Shown here: positions 27,775 to 38,270 of the stretch, in pieces | How positions within the stretch are numbered: the stretch's first letter is position 1 | Layout of the letters: each line of letters begins with the position of its first letter | Source: Xanthomonas sacchari | GTDB lineage: Bacteria; Pseudomonadota; Gammaproteobacteria; Xanthomonadales; Xanthomonadaceae | Length of the DNA stretch: 64,000 nucleotides | Direction of reading: 5' to 3' | Assembly (NCBI RefSeq): GCF_024266585.1 | Contig: NZ_CP100647.1 | Location: 1,717,001 to 1,781,000, forward strand | The notes under the pieces: model-generated | What the model was told of the DNA's origin: nothing | The model's input: the letters and a program-made list of their open reading frames with translations, nothing else | Database searches by the model: none | Position numbers and translations under genes: made by a program

Positions 27775-28137
27775 ATGGCCCGTATCTTGTTGATCGAGGA
27801 CTCACCGACCGACCGGGCGGTGTTCACGCAGTGGCTGGAAAAGGCCGGGCACCAGGTGCTGTCCACCGACAACGCCGAGGACGGGCTCAAGCTGGTCCGC
27901 GAGCAGGCGCCGAGCCTGGTGCTGATGGACGTGGTGCTGCCGGGCATGAGCGGCTTCCAGGCCACCCGCGCGCTGTCGCGCGACGAGGCCACCCGGCACA
28001 TCCCGGTGCTGATCATCAGCACCAAGAGCATGGAGACCGACAAGGTCTGGGGCATGCGCCAGGGCGCCACCGACTACATCGTCAAGCCGCCGCGGGAAGA
28101 CGAACTGATCGCCCGCATCAACCAACTGGTGGGCTGA
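27775..28137 (+). CDS. pilH: Twitching motility response regulator PilH
   Basis: PilH is a second CheY-like receiver of the Pil-Chp system, usually linked to pilus retraction or to draining phosphate from the kinase. The 120-aa protein has LLIEDSPTDRAVF, the phospho-acceptor D52 in VLMDVVLPGMSGFQATRAL and the Lys in DYIVKPPREDEL. A strong ribosome-binding site GGGGGAAAGG precedes the ATG. It lies 17 bp after pilG and ends one base before pilI starts. Confidence 0.94.
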   Translation: MARILLIEDSPTDRAVFTQWLEKAGHQVLSTDNAEDGLKLVREQAPSLVLMDVVLPGMSGFQATRALSRDEATRHIPVLIISTKSMETDKVWGMRQGATDYIVKPPREDELIARINQLVG

Positions 28138-28138
28138 C

Positions 28139-28669
28139 ATGCGCTCGCCCTTCGACATCCTCGAAGCCTACGAGCGACGCAGCCTGGCGCACGCCGTGCA
28201 GATGCCCGAACGCGCCTTCGACGACGACGTCTGGCGCGGGGTCGGCTACCGCGTCGGCAAGCGCCACCTGGTGTCGGACTTCCGCGAAGTGGTGGAGATC
28301 GTGCGCATGCCGCCGGTCACGCCGGTGCCGGGCGCTCAGCCGTGGCTGCTGGGCGTGGGCAACCTGCGCGGCAACCTGTTTCCGGTGGTCGACCTGAAGC
28401 AGTTTCTGGAAGGCGAGCGCACCGCGCTGCAGGAAGGCCAGCGCGTGCTGATCATGCGCCAGAGCGGCGGCGACGTGGCGCTGACCATCGACGAATTGTT
28501 CGGCCAGCGCAGTTTCACCGAGGCGCAGGCGGTGGAGCCGGGCGATCTGGCGCAGGGCCGCTACGCGCATTTCATCGACCGCGCGTTCCGCGGCGACGCC
28601 CAGGACTGGGGCGTGTTCTCGCTGTCGCTGCTGTCGCGCACTCCCGAATTCCGGCAAGCCGCCGCCTGA
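28139..28669 (+). CDS. pilI: CheW-like adaptor PilI
   Basis: PilI links the chemoreceptor PilJ to the kinase ChpA at the inner membrane. The 176-aa protein is a single CheW domain with the typical VREVVEIVRMP-type strand (DFREVVEIVRMPPVTPVPG), WLLGVGNLRGNLFPVVDL and LTIDELFGQRSF. Its ATG lies one base after the pilH TGA, so the two are probably translated together. Confidence 0.92.
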   Translation: MRSPFDILEAYERRSLAHAVQMPERAFDDDVWRGVGYRVGKRHLVSDFREVVEIVRMPPVTPVPGAQPWLLGVGNLRGNLFPVVDLKQFLEGERTALQEGQRVLIMRQSGGDVALTIDELFGQRSFTEAQAVEPGDLAQGRYAHFIDRAFRGDAQDWGVFSLSLLSRTPEFRQAAA

Positions 28670-28709
28670 ACGCGCGCGCTGCCTCCGCATCGAAGACCGA
28701 GGTCGCATC

Positions 28710-30746
28710 ATGAGTACTGCTCCGGACGCCCGCAAGGCCAGCAAGCTCGGCAGCGTGGGCACGAGTTTCTGGCTGGGCCTGTTGGCGCTGTCGCTGGTCG
28801 TGTTCGGCGCCAACACCGGCGTGGCCACCTGGCAGGGCAACCGCCTGGCCGGCGCCAGCACCGGCGCGGCCGACCTGCAGGTGCTGTCGCAACAGCTGGC
28901 CAACCAGGCCCGCGACGCGGTGTCCGGCAACGCCGAGACCTTCAAGCAGTTCAGGCAGACCAAGGCGAAGGTGGAGAGCACCGTCGCCGAGCTCAACGCG
29001 CGCTACGCCAACGAGGCCGGCGTGTCCGGGCCGCTGCGGACCCTCAACAGTACCTGGGCGCCGCTGGCCAAGAGCGCGCAGCAGGTGGTGGACAGCGAAC
29101 CGGCGGTGCTGGCGCTGGCCGGCAATGCCGACCGCTTCGTCGGCGGCGTGCCGCAGCTGCAGGCGCAGTTGAACGAGGTGGTGCGCGCGATGACCGTCGG
29201 CGGCGCCCCCGCCGCGCAGATCTACAACACCCTGCAGCAGGTGGTGGTGGCCGGCACCATGGCCCGCCGCGTCACCGAAATGCGCGCCGGCGGCCGCGGC
29301 GCGGCCGGCGCCGGCGATGCGCTGGCGCGCGACGCGGTGGTGTTCGGGCAGATGCTCGAGGGGCTGCGCAACGGCAACGAGGAACTGGGCATTGCCCCGG
29401 TGCGCAACGCTGCCGCATTGGCCGCGCTGGAGCAGTCGCAGGCGCAGTGGGCGGAGATGAAGAAGGACCTGGACGCGCTGCAGGCCAGCTCGCGCAGCCT
29501 GTTCGCCGCGCAGAACGCCGCCGCGGCGCTGACCGCCGGCTCGGGCAAGATGCTGGAGGACAGCAAGAAGCTGTTCGATGCGTTCTCCGCGTTCGGCTCC
29601 ATCCGCGATACCCGGTGGTTCCCGAACTTCTGGCTGGGCGTGATCTCCGGCCTGCTGGCGCTGCTGTCGATCATCGGCTTCGTCTGGACCACGGTGCGCA
29701 GCCGCAGCCGCGAGCAGGAAATCCGCCTGCAGACCCAGGTCGAATACAACAGCCGCAACCAGCAGGCGATCATGCGCCTGCTCGACGAAATCAGCTCGCT
29801 CGGCGAAGGCGACCTGACGGTCAAGGCCTCGGTCACCGAGGACATGACCGGCGCCATCGCCGACGCGATCAACTACGCCGTCGACGAGCTGCGCCACCTG
29901 GTCACCACCATCAACGACACCTCGGCCAAGGTCGCCGTGTCCACCGAGGAGACCCAGGCCACCGCGCGGCAACTGGCCGAGGCGGCCGGCCACCAGGCCG
30001 AGCAGATCGGTTCGGCCTCGGTGCGCATCAACGAAATCGCCGCCAGCATCGAGCAGGTCTCGCGCAACTCCACCGAGTCGGCGGATGTGGCGCAGCGCTC
30101 GGTGGTGATCGCCGCCGAGGGCGCCGGCGTGGTCCGCGAGACCATCCAGGGCATGGACCAGATCCGCGACCAGATCCAGGAGACTTCCAAGCGCATCAAG
30201 CGCCTGGGCGAGTCGACCCAGGAAATCGGCTCGATCGTGGAACTGATCAACGACATTTCCGAGCAGACCAACATCCTGGCGCTCAACGCCGCGGTGCAGG
30301 CCGCTTCGGCCGGCGAGGCCGGCCGCGGTTTCGCCCTGGTCGCCGACGAAGTGCAGCGCCTGGCCGAACGCACCTCCGGCGCCACCCGCCGCATCGAAGG
30401 CCTGGTGCAGACCATTCAGGCCGATACCAACGAAGCGGTCAGCTCGATGGAGCAGACCACCTCCGAAGTGGTGTCCGGCGCGCGCCTGGCCGAGGACGCC
30501 GGCACCGCGCTGACCGAGATCGAGCGCGTGTCCAACGCGCTCAACACCCTCATCAAGAACATCTCCATCGCCGCGCACCAGCAGTCGGCGGCGGCGATCG
30601 ACATCACCCAGACGATGGACGTGATCCGGCAGATCACCGGACAGACCTCGCAAGGCGCGGGACAGACCGCCGAATCGATCGGCCGCCTGGCGCAACTGGC
30701 GGCGGACCTGCGGCGCTCGGTCGCCGACTTCAAGCTGCCGGCGTAA
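28710..30746 (+). CDS. pilJ: Methyl-accepting chemoreceptor PilJ
   Basis: PilJ is the transmembrane receptor of the Pil-Chp system. The 678-aa protein has TM1 at about residues 18-40 (FWLGLLALSLVVFGANTGV), a periplasmic sensor of PilJ type with two helical modules, TM2 near 305-328 (NFWLGVISGLLALLSIIGF), a HAMP domain and a long cytoplasmic coiled coil. The signalling tip reads DISEQTNILALNAAVQAASA, followed by GRGFALVADEVQRLAERTSG. The methylation helices are poor in the usual Glu/Gln pairs as far as can be judged, which fits the lack of a CheR gene here. RBS is modest (GAGGTCGCATC). Confidence 0.93.
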   Translation: MSTAPDARKASKLGSVGTSFWLGLLALSLVVFGANTGVATWQGNRLAGASTGAADLQVLSQQLANQARDAVSGNAETFKQFRQTKAKVESTVAELNARYANEAGVSGPLRTLNSTWAPLAKSAQQVVDSEPAVLALAGNADRFVGGVPQLQAQLNEVVRAMTVGGAPAAQIYNTLQQVVVAGTMARRVTEMRAGGRGAAGAGDALARDAVVFGQMLEGLRNGNEELGIAPVRNAAALAALEQSQAQWAEMKKDLDALQASSRSLFAAQNAAAALTAGSGKMLEDSKKLFDAFSAFGSIRDTRWFPNFWLGVISGLLALLSIIGFVWTTVRSRSREQEIRLQTQVEYNSRNQQAIMRLLDEISSLGEGDLTVKASVTEDMTGAIADAINYAVDELRHLVTTINDTSAKVAVSTEETQATARQLAEAAGHQAEQIGSASVRINEIAASIEQVSRNSTESADVAQRSVVIAAEGAGVVRETIQGMDQIRDQIQETSKRIKRLGESTQEIGSIVELINDISEQTNILALNAAVQAASAGEAGRGFALVADEVQRLAERTSGATRRIEGLVQTIQADTNEAVSSMEQTTSEVVSGARLAEDAGTALTEIERVSNALNTLIKNISIAAHQQSAAAIDITQTMDVIRQITGQTSQGAGQTAESIGRLAQLAADLRRSVADFKLPA

Positions 30747-30857
30747 GCGGGCCGGAACCGGGTGGAAGGAAGCGCACATGACGTACCGTGAACAACTCCC
30801 GCATGCCGTCGCCGCGCCCACGCGGCGCGGCGCGTGCCCGGCCGTGGAGATGCGGCG

Positions 30858-33800
30858 ATGAGCGCGCTCCGCGATGCGATGAGCCATGCCGCGCTCGGCT
30901 GGGTCAAGCCGGAACTGGACGAGACCCTGCGCCAGGTCCGCGGCGAGATCGAAGCCTTCGTCGAGGAACCGGCCGACACCGGTCGCATGCGCTTCTGCGC
31001 CGGCTACCTGCACCAGGTGCAGGGCACCTTGCGCATGGTCGAGCTGTATGCGCCGGCGATGGTGGCCGAGGAACTGGAACTGCTGGCGACCGCGGTGCAG
31101 AACGGCCAGGCGGCCGACCGCGACGAGGCCTGCGCGACGCTGATGCGCGGCACCGTGCTGCTGCCGGACTACCTGGAGCGCCTGCAGGACGGCCACCGCG
31201 ACATTCCAATCGTGCTGCTGCCCCTGCTCAACGAGATCCGCGCCGCGCGCGGCGAAGCCGGCCTCAACGAGGGCGCGCTGTTCGCGCTGGCCCCCGATGC
31301 CGCCGCCGCCACCGAGGCCGAGCTGGACCACGCGCGCGGCAGTCTCAGCGGCCGCAACCGCGAACTGCTCGACACCGTCGGCACCGCGATCAAGGAAGAG
31401 CTGCTGCGGGTCAAGGACGCGCTGGACCTGCACCTGCGCACCGGCGGCGACGTCGCCGCGCTGCAGACCCAGGTCGACGAGCTGGGCAGCGTCGCCGATA
31501 CCCTGGGCGTGATGGGCCTGGGCGTGGCGCGCAGCGTGGTGGTGCAGCAGCGCGATGCGTTGCGCAGCATCGTCGACGGCGCCCGCGAGGCCGACGAAGG
31601 CCTGTTGCTGGATATCGCCGGCGCGCTGCTGTACGTGGACGCCTCGCTCGACGACCAGGTCGCCTACCTGGGCGCCGGCGGCGATGTGCACGACGAGGCC
31701 AGCGCCGCCGAGGCGCGCCGCACGGTGGAAGTGCTGGCGCACGAGGCGATCGCCAACTTCGGCAGCGCCCGCGAGCATTTCGTCGCCTTCATCGAGACCA
31801 ACTGGGACCATGCGCGCCTGGACGAGGTGCCGCGCCTGCTCGGCGAGGTCGCCGGTGCCCTGCGCATGCTGGAACTGCCGCAGCCGGCCGATTACCTGGA
31901 AGGCGTGCGCCGCTATGTCGCCACAGAACTGATCGGCAAGCGCCGCGTGCCCAGCGGCCGCCAGCTCGACACCCTGGCCGACGCGATGGCCAGTCTCGAG
32001 TACTACCTGGAGGCGCTGCGCGAGCGCCGCCCCGGGCGCGAGGAGATCCTCGACATCACCCGCAGCAGCCTGGAAGCGCTGCGCTACTGGCCGTTGCCCG
32101 AGACCGCGCCGGCCGCGCCGGGCGTGTTGCCGAGCGGGAGCGAGACAGCCGACCCGGTCGCGCCTGCGCCGCCGGTGGTCGCCGCCCCGGTCGTGGAGCC
32201 CGCGCCCGCACCGTTCGCCGCGCCGGCCGTGCCGGCCTGGGACCTGGCGCCGACGGAGGACACGCCGGACACGACGCCGCGCACGCAGGCCGCCACGCCA
32301 TCTGCACCGCAGGCGCCGCAGTGGACCTTGGCGACGGACGAGCACGACACCGCGGCCGAACACACGTCCGCGCCCGCCGACGATGGCACCGCGCAGGACC
32401 CGCGCGAGCAGGCGAGTGCGCCGCCGTCGCAGGCGCTCAGCTTCGATCCGGTCGCCGCCGAACAGGACAGTTTGACCGGTACCAGCGAGCCGCTGCACAT
32501 CAGCCTCGATTCCCTGGTGCTGGAACAGGACGCGTTGCGGCCGGAGACGCCGCCGGCGTTCACGCAGCACGACGCTGCTGCCGACGCTCCCGCGGCGTTC
32601 TCGTCGGATGTCGCCGGCTTCGATCCGGTGGCGGCCGAGTACTCGGATCAGGCGCACACCGGTGCGCCGGCCGCGTTCGCCGACCTGGGCGCACACGACG
32701 ATCCCAGCCTGGTCATCGTCGACGCGCCGGCCGCTGCAGAAGACGCCGCCGCGTCCACGTCGCCACTGGTGATCGAACTGGACGACGCGCCGGCGTTCGC
32801 CGATGCGCCGGACATAGGCGCCGACGAGGGACATGCATTCGATTGGCATGCCGCCCCGGCGGCGCAGGATGAGGAGGCAGCGTCCGCGCTGGCCGATGTG
32901 GACGCCGACATCGCGCACGGCGAGCGCCTCGACGCGGCAGGGGAGACCGAGCCCTCCGATGTCGCTGCCGAAGCCGAACACGCCGCGCATGCGATTCCGA
33001 TCGAGACCGCGGAGGTCGCCGCCACCGACGCCGCACGCGGGACCGATCCGCATGCTCCCCTCGAGGGCCAGACGCATGCCGATCCTGGCCTTGCCCCCAT
33101 CGGCGAAGAAGCGCACACCGACGCCGTGGCGGACGTGCCATCGGCGCCGGAGCATGCCGAGCCGGTGTTCGAGGAGCATGCGACGCCCGACCCGGCGTCG
33201 GAACACGTGGCGACCGCCGCCCCCGCTGTACCGGTGTCGGATGCCGAAGCCGCGTTCCTCGCCGATCTTGAGGCGGCGGCTGCGCAGTTCGACGTGACCA
33301 CCGCCACCAACAGTGGCGCGCCTGCCGCCGTCGCGCCCGCCGAAGCGCAGCATCCCACGCCCAGCGCCGCGCCGGTGGCCTCCGCTCCCGCCGCCGAGGC
33401 CGGTTTCATCGACGGCGATGGCGAGATCGACGACGAAATCCGCGCGGTGTTCCTGGAGGAGTTCGACGAGGAGCTGGTCAATCTCGGTGCGCTGCTGCCG
33501 GCCTGGCGCGCCGCGCCCAGCCACCTGGAGAGCCTGCGGCCGATCCGCCGCGTGTTCCATACCTTGAAGGGCAGCGGCCGCCTGGTCGGTGCACGCGTGC
33601 TCGGCGAGTTCAGTTGGAAGATCGAGAGCATGCTCAACCGCGTGCTCGACGGCTCGCGCCCCGCCAGCCCGGCGGTGGTGGCCATGGTCGAGCAGGCCTA
33701 CGCGGTGCTGCCGCAGCTCAACGCCGCGCTGCGCGGCAGCGGCGCGGTGCAGGCCGATCTGGATGCGATCCAGGCCGTGGCCGAACGCATCGCCGCCGGC

Positions 33801-36800
33801 GAGGACGCTTTCTATTTCGCCACCCCGCAGGCCACTGCCGCGCCGCGCGCGGGCACCCCGGCGTCGGTGGACAGCGTGCTGCGCGAGATCCTCGAAGCCG
33901 AGGTCGCCACCCACCTGGAGACCGTGCACGCCTGGCTGCAGCATGCGCCGCAGCCGGCGACCGAAGCGCTGCTGCGCGCGGTGCACACCATGAGCGGTGC
34001 GTTCGCGATGACCGACGTGCCGGAGATCACCGCGGTCACCGGCCCGGCCGAGAGCTACGTCAAGCGCGCCCTGGCCGCCGGCAGCGTGCCCAGCGCCGAG
34101 GGCGTGCGTGCGCTCGAGGATGCGGCGCGCGCCGTCGCCGCGACCATCGCGGAACTGCAGGCGCCGTCGCCGGTGATTCCGCCGTTCACCGACCTGGCGC
34201 AGCGCCTGCGCGCGCTGGTGGAGACCCTGCCGGAAGTGCAGTGGCCGCCGATCGCGCACGACGAGGACGACGAAGACCTGTCGGCGTCTGCACCGGGCGA
34301 TACCGGGCTGGATTCGCAGGCCGTGCAGGCGGTGGAACTCACCGCGGCCGACGACCTGTCGGCGTTCGTGGGCGACACCGCGCAGTTGCACGAGACGCTG
34401 CCGGCGGACGGCACCGGCAGGCAGGCCGACGAGGCCGGCGCGGACCAGCATGCCGCCGCCGTCCACGCGGACGAATCGTCCGCGCCGTCCTCGGACGCGG
34501 CACCGGAGTCCACGTCGGCAGAAGCCGACGCCACCATCGACACGGAGGCTGCCACGCCGGCTTCGGCGAGCGAAGACACCACGCTTGCGGCCGAGCAAAC
34601 GTCCGTGCAGGAGCATGCGCCGAGCCAAGACGCGGCACCGGTCGAAGCGCTGGCGGCGCCGCACGATGAGCGCGAAGCCGAGGAACAGGCGGCATTGGCG
34701 CAGGACGGCCAGCTCGACGAGCTGACGGTCGAGGCGCCGCTGAGCGCGGAGCAGTTGTCGGCCGATCCGTCACCGGAAGCATTGCAGTCGGATGCGGAAC
34801 AGGACGCGGCGGTGGACGCAGTCGCCGTCGATACCGCCGCGACCGACACGTCGGTGGACGTACAGGCGCGGGAGCACGCTGGCGAAGCGCATGGTTCCGA
34901 GGGTCACCAGGCTGACGCGCAGGCCGGGGAGATCCAGGGTGCGTCCATGCACGCGCAAGATTCGCAGGCATCGGATCACGCGGCAGCGGACCACGATGCC
35001 GGGCATCGCGCGACCGACGCGCAGGCCGGGGAGACCCAGGATGTGTCCGTGTACGCGCAGGATGCGCAGGCGTCGGAGTACGCGGTAGCGGATCACGATA
35101 CCGAGGGCCAGACGACCGACGCGCAGGCCGGGGAGACCCAGGACGCATCCATGCACGCGCAGGAGTCGCCGCCATCGGATCACGCGGCAGCGGACCACGA
35201 TGCCGAGGACCAAGCGACCGACACGCAGGCGACCGACACGCAGGATGCGCCCGCACACCTGCAGGACGTGCCGGCGTCCGATCACGACGTCGCGCACCGC
35301 GACGCCGAAGCGCCCAGCGACGACACCGCCGAAGCGCACGAGCAGCAACTCAACGAGGACGCCCCCGCGATCGGCTTGCGCCAGCAGCCGTCGGCGCCGT
35401 CGGGCGGCTGGCACCACGATGGCGCCGCTTCGGCCAACGACGATACCGAGGCCGCCGCCGCGCAGGGCGATGCCACGCAGCATGCCGCACCGCACCTGGA
35501 CGAGGTGACGGGCGAGGGCGCCGCCGCTGCCGGCGCCGCCGATGCGATGCGCGAGCACGCCGAGGCCGAAGCGAATGCGGACCACGTCGAGCCGCTCGAC
35601 GTGGCCGACGCTGCCTCCACGCAGGATGCCGGCGCCGAAGCGGACGATGCCGCGCACGCGCTGCCGTCCGACGTGGCAGAGGCGACGGACCCGCAGCACG
35701 CGGCGTTCGAGGAGGCACACGCCGCGCCCCGGGGCGATGCCGATCAGGACGACACTACCGCGGCGGCAGACGCCGATGCGGTGATCTCTGCCGACGGTGC
35801 TGCCGATGACGCGCATCACCACGCGCCGGAGGCAGCCGAACCCGCGCATTCCGATTCCGACGCCGACGCCGCGCGTCCCGACCTGTCGGCCGCCGATCTT
35901 GGCCCGCTGGACTTCGCCGATCTCGATCGCGAACTGGTCGATATCTTCGTCGACGAAGGCAAGGACCTGCTCGACCATTGCGATCGCCTGATCGCCGAGC
36001 TGCGCGCCGCGCCGCAGGACCGCGAGGTGCTCGGCGGCCTGCAGCGCGACCTGCACACGCTCAAGGGCGGCGCGCGCATGGCCGGCATCAACGCCATCGG
36101 CGATCTCGGCCATGGCATCGAGTCCTTGCTGGAGGCGGTGGCCGCCCATCGCACCGAACTCGACCGCCAGGACGTGCAGTTGCTCGAGCGCGGCTTCGAT
36201 CGCCTGCACCAGTTGTTGACCCTGACCGGCAACCACCGTGCGCTGGCGATGCCGCAGGACCTGATCGGCGCGTTCGACGCGCGCACGCGTGGGCAGGCGT
36301 TCGCCGCCGTCGGCGATGCCGAGACCGGGACCGCGGTCGCCGCGCCCGAGGCCGAGGACACCCAGGCTGCTGCTGCGCTGGCGGCCGTGGCGGCGCCGCT
36401 GTCGGCACCGCTGCCGGTGGACGGCGCGCCGGACGAAGAGTCGACGATCGCGCGGCCGATGCAGGAACAGGTGCGCGTGCGCGCCGACCTGCTCGACCGC
36501 CTGGTCAACCACGCCGGCGAAGTGGCGATCTACCGCTCGCGGCTGGAGCAGCAGTTGGGTGCGTTCCGCGGCGCGATGGCCGAACTGGACCGCACCAATG
36601 CGCGTCTGCGCGACCAGCTGCGGCGCCTGGACCTGGAAACCGAGGCGCAGATCGTCGCCCGCTACCAGCGCGAACAGGATCAGGCCGAGCAGAGCTTCGA
36701 TCCGCTGGAGCTGGACCGCTTCTCCACGCTGCAGCAGCTCAGCCGCGCGCTCAACGAGTCCGCGGCCGACCTGGGCGGCCTGCAGGGCGTGCTCGACGAC

Positions 36801-38270
36801 CTGGCGCGCCAGTACGACGGCCTGTTGCAGCAGCAGTCGCGCGTCAGCTCGGAGCTGCAGGACGGTCTGATGCGCGCGCGCATGGTGCCGTTCGACGGCC
36901 TGGTGCCGCGACTGCGGCGCGTGGTGCGTCAGGCGGCCAGCGAAACCGGCAAGCAGGTGCACCTGAGCCTGGAAGGCACCCATGGCGAACTCGACCGCAA
37001 CGTGCTCGACCGCATGGTCGCGCCGCTGGAACACATGCTGCGCAACTCGGTCGCGCACGGCCTGGAAGCGCCGGAGCAGCGCCGCGCCGCGGGCAAGGCC
37101 GAGGAGGGCAACATCGCCATCCGCCTGCGCCGCGAGGGGTCGGAAATCGTGCTGGAAGTGGCCGACGACGGCGCCGGGCTCGACCGCGAGGCGATCCGCC
37201 GCCGCGCCGAGCAACGCGGGCTGATCGCCGCCGACGCGGCGCTGTCCGACGACGAACTGGATGCGCTGATCTTCGCGCCCGGGTTCAGCACCTACGATCA
37301 GGTCAGCCAGCTGGCCGGCCGCGGCGTGGGCATGGACGTGGTGCGCAACGAAGTGCGCCAGCTCGGCGGCTCGGTGGACATCCACTCGGTGCGCGGCCAG
37401 GGCGTCACCTTCACCCTGCGCCTGCCGCAGACCCTGGCGGTGACCCAGGCGGTGTTCGTGCAGATCGGAGACACCACCTTCGCGGTGCCGGTGGCGTCGG
37501 TCAGCGGCATCGGTCGCATCGGCCGCGAACGCTTCGAGGCCGGCACCGGCGGCTACCGCTACAGCGGCGAGGAGTACGCGCTGTACGACCTCGGCTCGCT
37601 GGTCGGGCAGGCGCCGGCACGGGCCGAAGGCCAGATGCAGGTGCCGCTGCTGCTGGTGCGCGCGGGCGACCTGCGCGCGGCGGTGGCGATCGACCAGGTG
37701 CTCGGCAACCGCGAAATCGTGGTCAAGCCGGTCGGCCTGCAGATCGCCTCGGTGCCCGGCATCTACGGCGCCACCATCACCGGCGACGGCCGCGTGGTGG
37801 TGATCCTCGACATCGCCCCGCTGGTGCGCCGCTACCTGGCGCAGCCGCTGCGGCCGGTGGTGGAGGCGGTGCCGGCCGAACAGCGCCGCGTGCCGCTGGT
37901 GATGGTGGTCGACGACTCGCTGACCATGCGCAAGGTCACCGGCCGCGTGCTGGAACGGCACAACTTCGACGTGGTGTCGGCGCGCGACGGCGTCGAGGCG
38001 CTGGAACGCCTGGAAGAGCGCGTGCCCGACCTGATGCTGCTGGACATCGAGATGCCGCGCATGGACGGCTACGAACTGGCGACCGCGATGCGCGCCGATC
38101 CGCGCTATGCCGCCGTGCCGATCGTGATGATCACCTCGCGCAGCGGCGAAAAGCACCGCCAGCGCGCCTTCGAACTGGGCGTGCAGCGCTACCTCGGCAA
38201 GCCTTACCAAGAGTTGGATCTGATGCGCAACGTCTACGACCTGCTGGGGATCGCCCGTGTTCGCGAATGA
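30858..38270 (+). CDS. chpA: Giant hybrid histidine kinase ChpA (PilL)
   Basis: This kinase phosphorylates PilG and PilH. It has 2470 aa; the start is ATG 30858, which has GGAG upstream. Histidine-phosphotransfer-like modules include one around H52 (YLHQVQGTLRMVE), one at H901 (RVFHTLKGSGRLVGA), a weaker one at H1043 (AVHTMSGAF) and the main one at H1733 (DLHTLKGGARMAG). The CheA-type dimerisation and ATPase part follows (HMLRNSVAHGLEAPEQ with N2063; EVADDGAGLD; GRGVGMDVV), then a CheW domain and a C-terminal receiver (D2396 in LLDIEMPRMDGY). Two long acidic Ala/Asp/Glu/His linkers (about 415-850 and 1135-1690) look disordered. It overlaps the next gene by 14 bp. Confidence 0.93.
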   Translation: MSALRDAMSHAALGWVKPELDETLRQVRGEIEAFVEEPADTGRMRFCAGYLHQVQGTLRMVELYAPAMVAEELELLATAVQNGQAADRDEACATLMRGTVLLPDYLERLQDGHRDIPIVLLPLLNEIRAARGEAGLNEGALFALAPDAAAATEAELDHARGSLSGRNRELLDTVGTAIKEELLRVKDALDLHLRTGGDVAALQTQVDELGSVADTLGVMGLGVARSVVVQQRDALRSIVDGAREADEGLLLDIAGALLYVDASLDDQVAYLGAGGDVHDEASAAEARRTVEVLAHEAIANFGSAREHFVAFIETNWDHARLDEVPRLLGEVAGALRMLELPQPADYLEGVRRYVATELIGKRRVPSGRQLDTLADAMASLEYYLEALRERRPGREEILDITRSSLEALRYWPLPETAPAAPGVLPSGSETADPVAPAPPVVAAPVVEPAPAPFAAPAVPAWDLAPTEDTPDTTPRTQAATPSAPQAPQWTLATDEHDTAAEHTSAPADDGTAQDPREQASAPPSQALSFDPVAAEQDSLTGTSEPLHISLDSLVLEQDALRPETPPAFTQHDAAADAPAAFSSDVAGFDPVAAEYSDQAHTGAPAAFADLGAHDDPSLVIVDAPAAAEDAAASTSPLVIELDDAPAFADAPDIGADEGHAFDWHAAPAAQDEEAASALADVDADIAHGERLDAAGETEPSDVAAEAEHAAHAIPIETAEVAATDAARGTDPHAPLEGQTHADPGLAPIGEEAHTDAVADVPSAPEHAEPVFEEHATPDPASEHVATAAPAVPVSDAEAAFLADLEAAAAQFDVTTATNSGAPAAVAPAEAQHPTPSAAPVASAPAAEAGFIDGDGEIDDEIRAVFLEEFDEELVNLGALLPAWRAAPSHLESLRPIRRVFHTLKGSGRLVGARVLGEFSWKIESMLNRVLDGSRPASPAVVAMVEQAYAVLPQLNAALRGSGAVQADLDAIQAVAERIAAGEDAFYFATPQATAAPRAGTPASVDSVLREILEAEVATHLETVHAWLQHAPQPATEALLRAVHTMSGAFAMTDVPEITAVTGPAESYVKRALAAGSVPSAEGVRALEDAARAVAATIAELQAPSPVIPPFTDLAQRLRALVETLPEVQWPPIAHDEDDEDLSASAPGDTGLDSQAVQAVELTAADDLSAFVGDTAQLHETLPADGTGRQADEAGADQHAAAVHADESSAPSSDAAPESTSAEADATIDTEAATPASASEDTTLAAEQTSVQEHAPSQDAAPVEALAAPHDEREAEEQAALAQDGQLDELTVEAPLSAEQLSADPSPEALQSDAEQDAAVDAVAVDTAATDTSVDVQAREHAGEAHGSEGHQADAQAGEIQGASMHAQDSQASDHAAADHDAGHRATDAQAGETQDVSVYAQDAQASEYAVADHDTEGQTTDAQAGETQDASMHAQESPPSDHAAADHDAEDQATDTQATDTQDAPAHLQDVPASDHDVAHRDAEAPSDDTAEAHEQQLNEDAPAIGLRQQPSAPSGGWHHDGAASANDDTEAAAAQGDATQHAAPHLDEVTGEGAAAAGAADAMREHAEAEANADHVEPLDVADAASTQDAGAEADDAAHALPSDVAEATDPQHAAFEEAHAAPRGDADQDDTTAAADADAVISADGAADDAHHHAPEAAEPAHSDSDADAARPDLSAADLGPLDFADLDRELVDIFVDEGKDLLDHCDRLIAELRAAPQDREVLGGLQRDLHTLKGGARMAGINAIGDLGHGIESLLEAVAAHRTELDRQDVQLLERGFDRLHQLLTLTGNHRALAMPQDLIGAFDARTRGQAFAAVGDAETGTAVAAPEAEDTQAAAALAAVAAPLSAPLPVDGAPDEESTIARPMQEQVRVRADLLDRLVNHAGEVAIYRSRLEQQLGAFRGAMAELDRTNARLRDQLRRLDLETEAQIVARYQREQDQAEQSFDPLELDRFSTLQQLSRALNESAADLGGLQGVLDDLARQYDGLLQQQSRVSSELQDGLMRARMVPFDGLVPRLRRVVRQAASETGKQVHLSLEGTHGELDRNVLDRMVAPLEHMLRNSVAHGLEAPEQRRAAGKAEEGNIAIRLRREGSEIVLEVADDGAGLDREAIRRRAEQRGLIAADAALSDDELDALIFAPGFSTYDQVSQLAGRGVGMDVVRNEVRQLGGSVDIHSVRGQGVTFTLRLPQTLAVTQAVFVQIGDTTFAVPVASVSGIGRIGRERFEAGTGGYRYSGEEYALYDLGSLVGQAPARAEGQMQVPLLLVRAGDLRAAVAIDQVLGNREIVVKPVGLQIASVPGIYGATITGDGRVVVILDIAPLVRRYLAQPLRPVVEAVPAEQRRVPLVMVVDDSLTMRKVTGRVLERHNFDVVSARDGVEALERLEERVPDLMLLDIEMPRMDGYELATAMRADPRYAAVPIVMITSRSGEKHRQRAFELGVQRYLGKPYQELDLMRNVYDLLGIARVRE
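34920..35225 (+). repeat. 102-bp tandem repeats within chpA linker
   Basis: The motif CAGGCCGGGGAGA recurs at 34920, 35022 and 35124, a period of exactly 102 bp (34 residues). The encoded unit follows the pattern QAGETQDASMHAQ then S-D-H-A-A-A-D-H-D-A. A decayed fourth unit continues to about 35300. The repeats sit inside the second acidic linker of ChpA and keep the frame. Confidence 0.8.

Noticed and set aside
28572-34664. Very long antisense open frame (about 2030 codons) over pilJ and chpA
   Set aside because: It lies opposite genes with clear family motifs; its translation is Arg/His/Gln-rich low-complexity sequence typical of the complement of GC-rich coding DNA.
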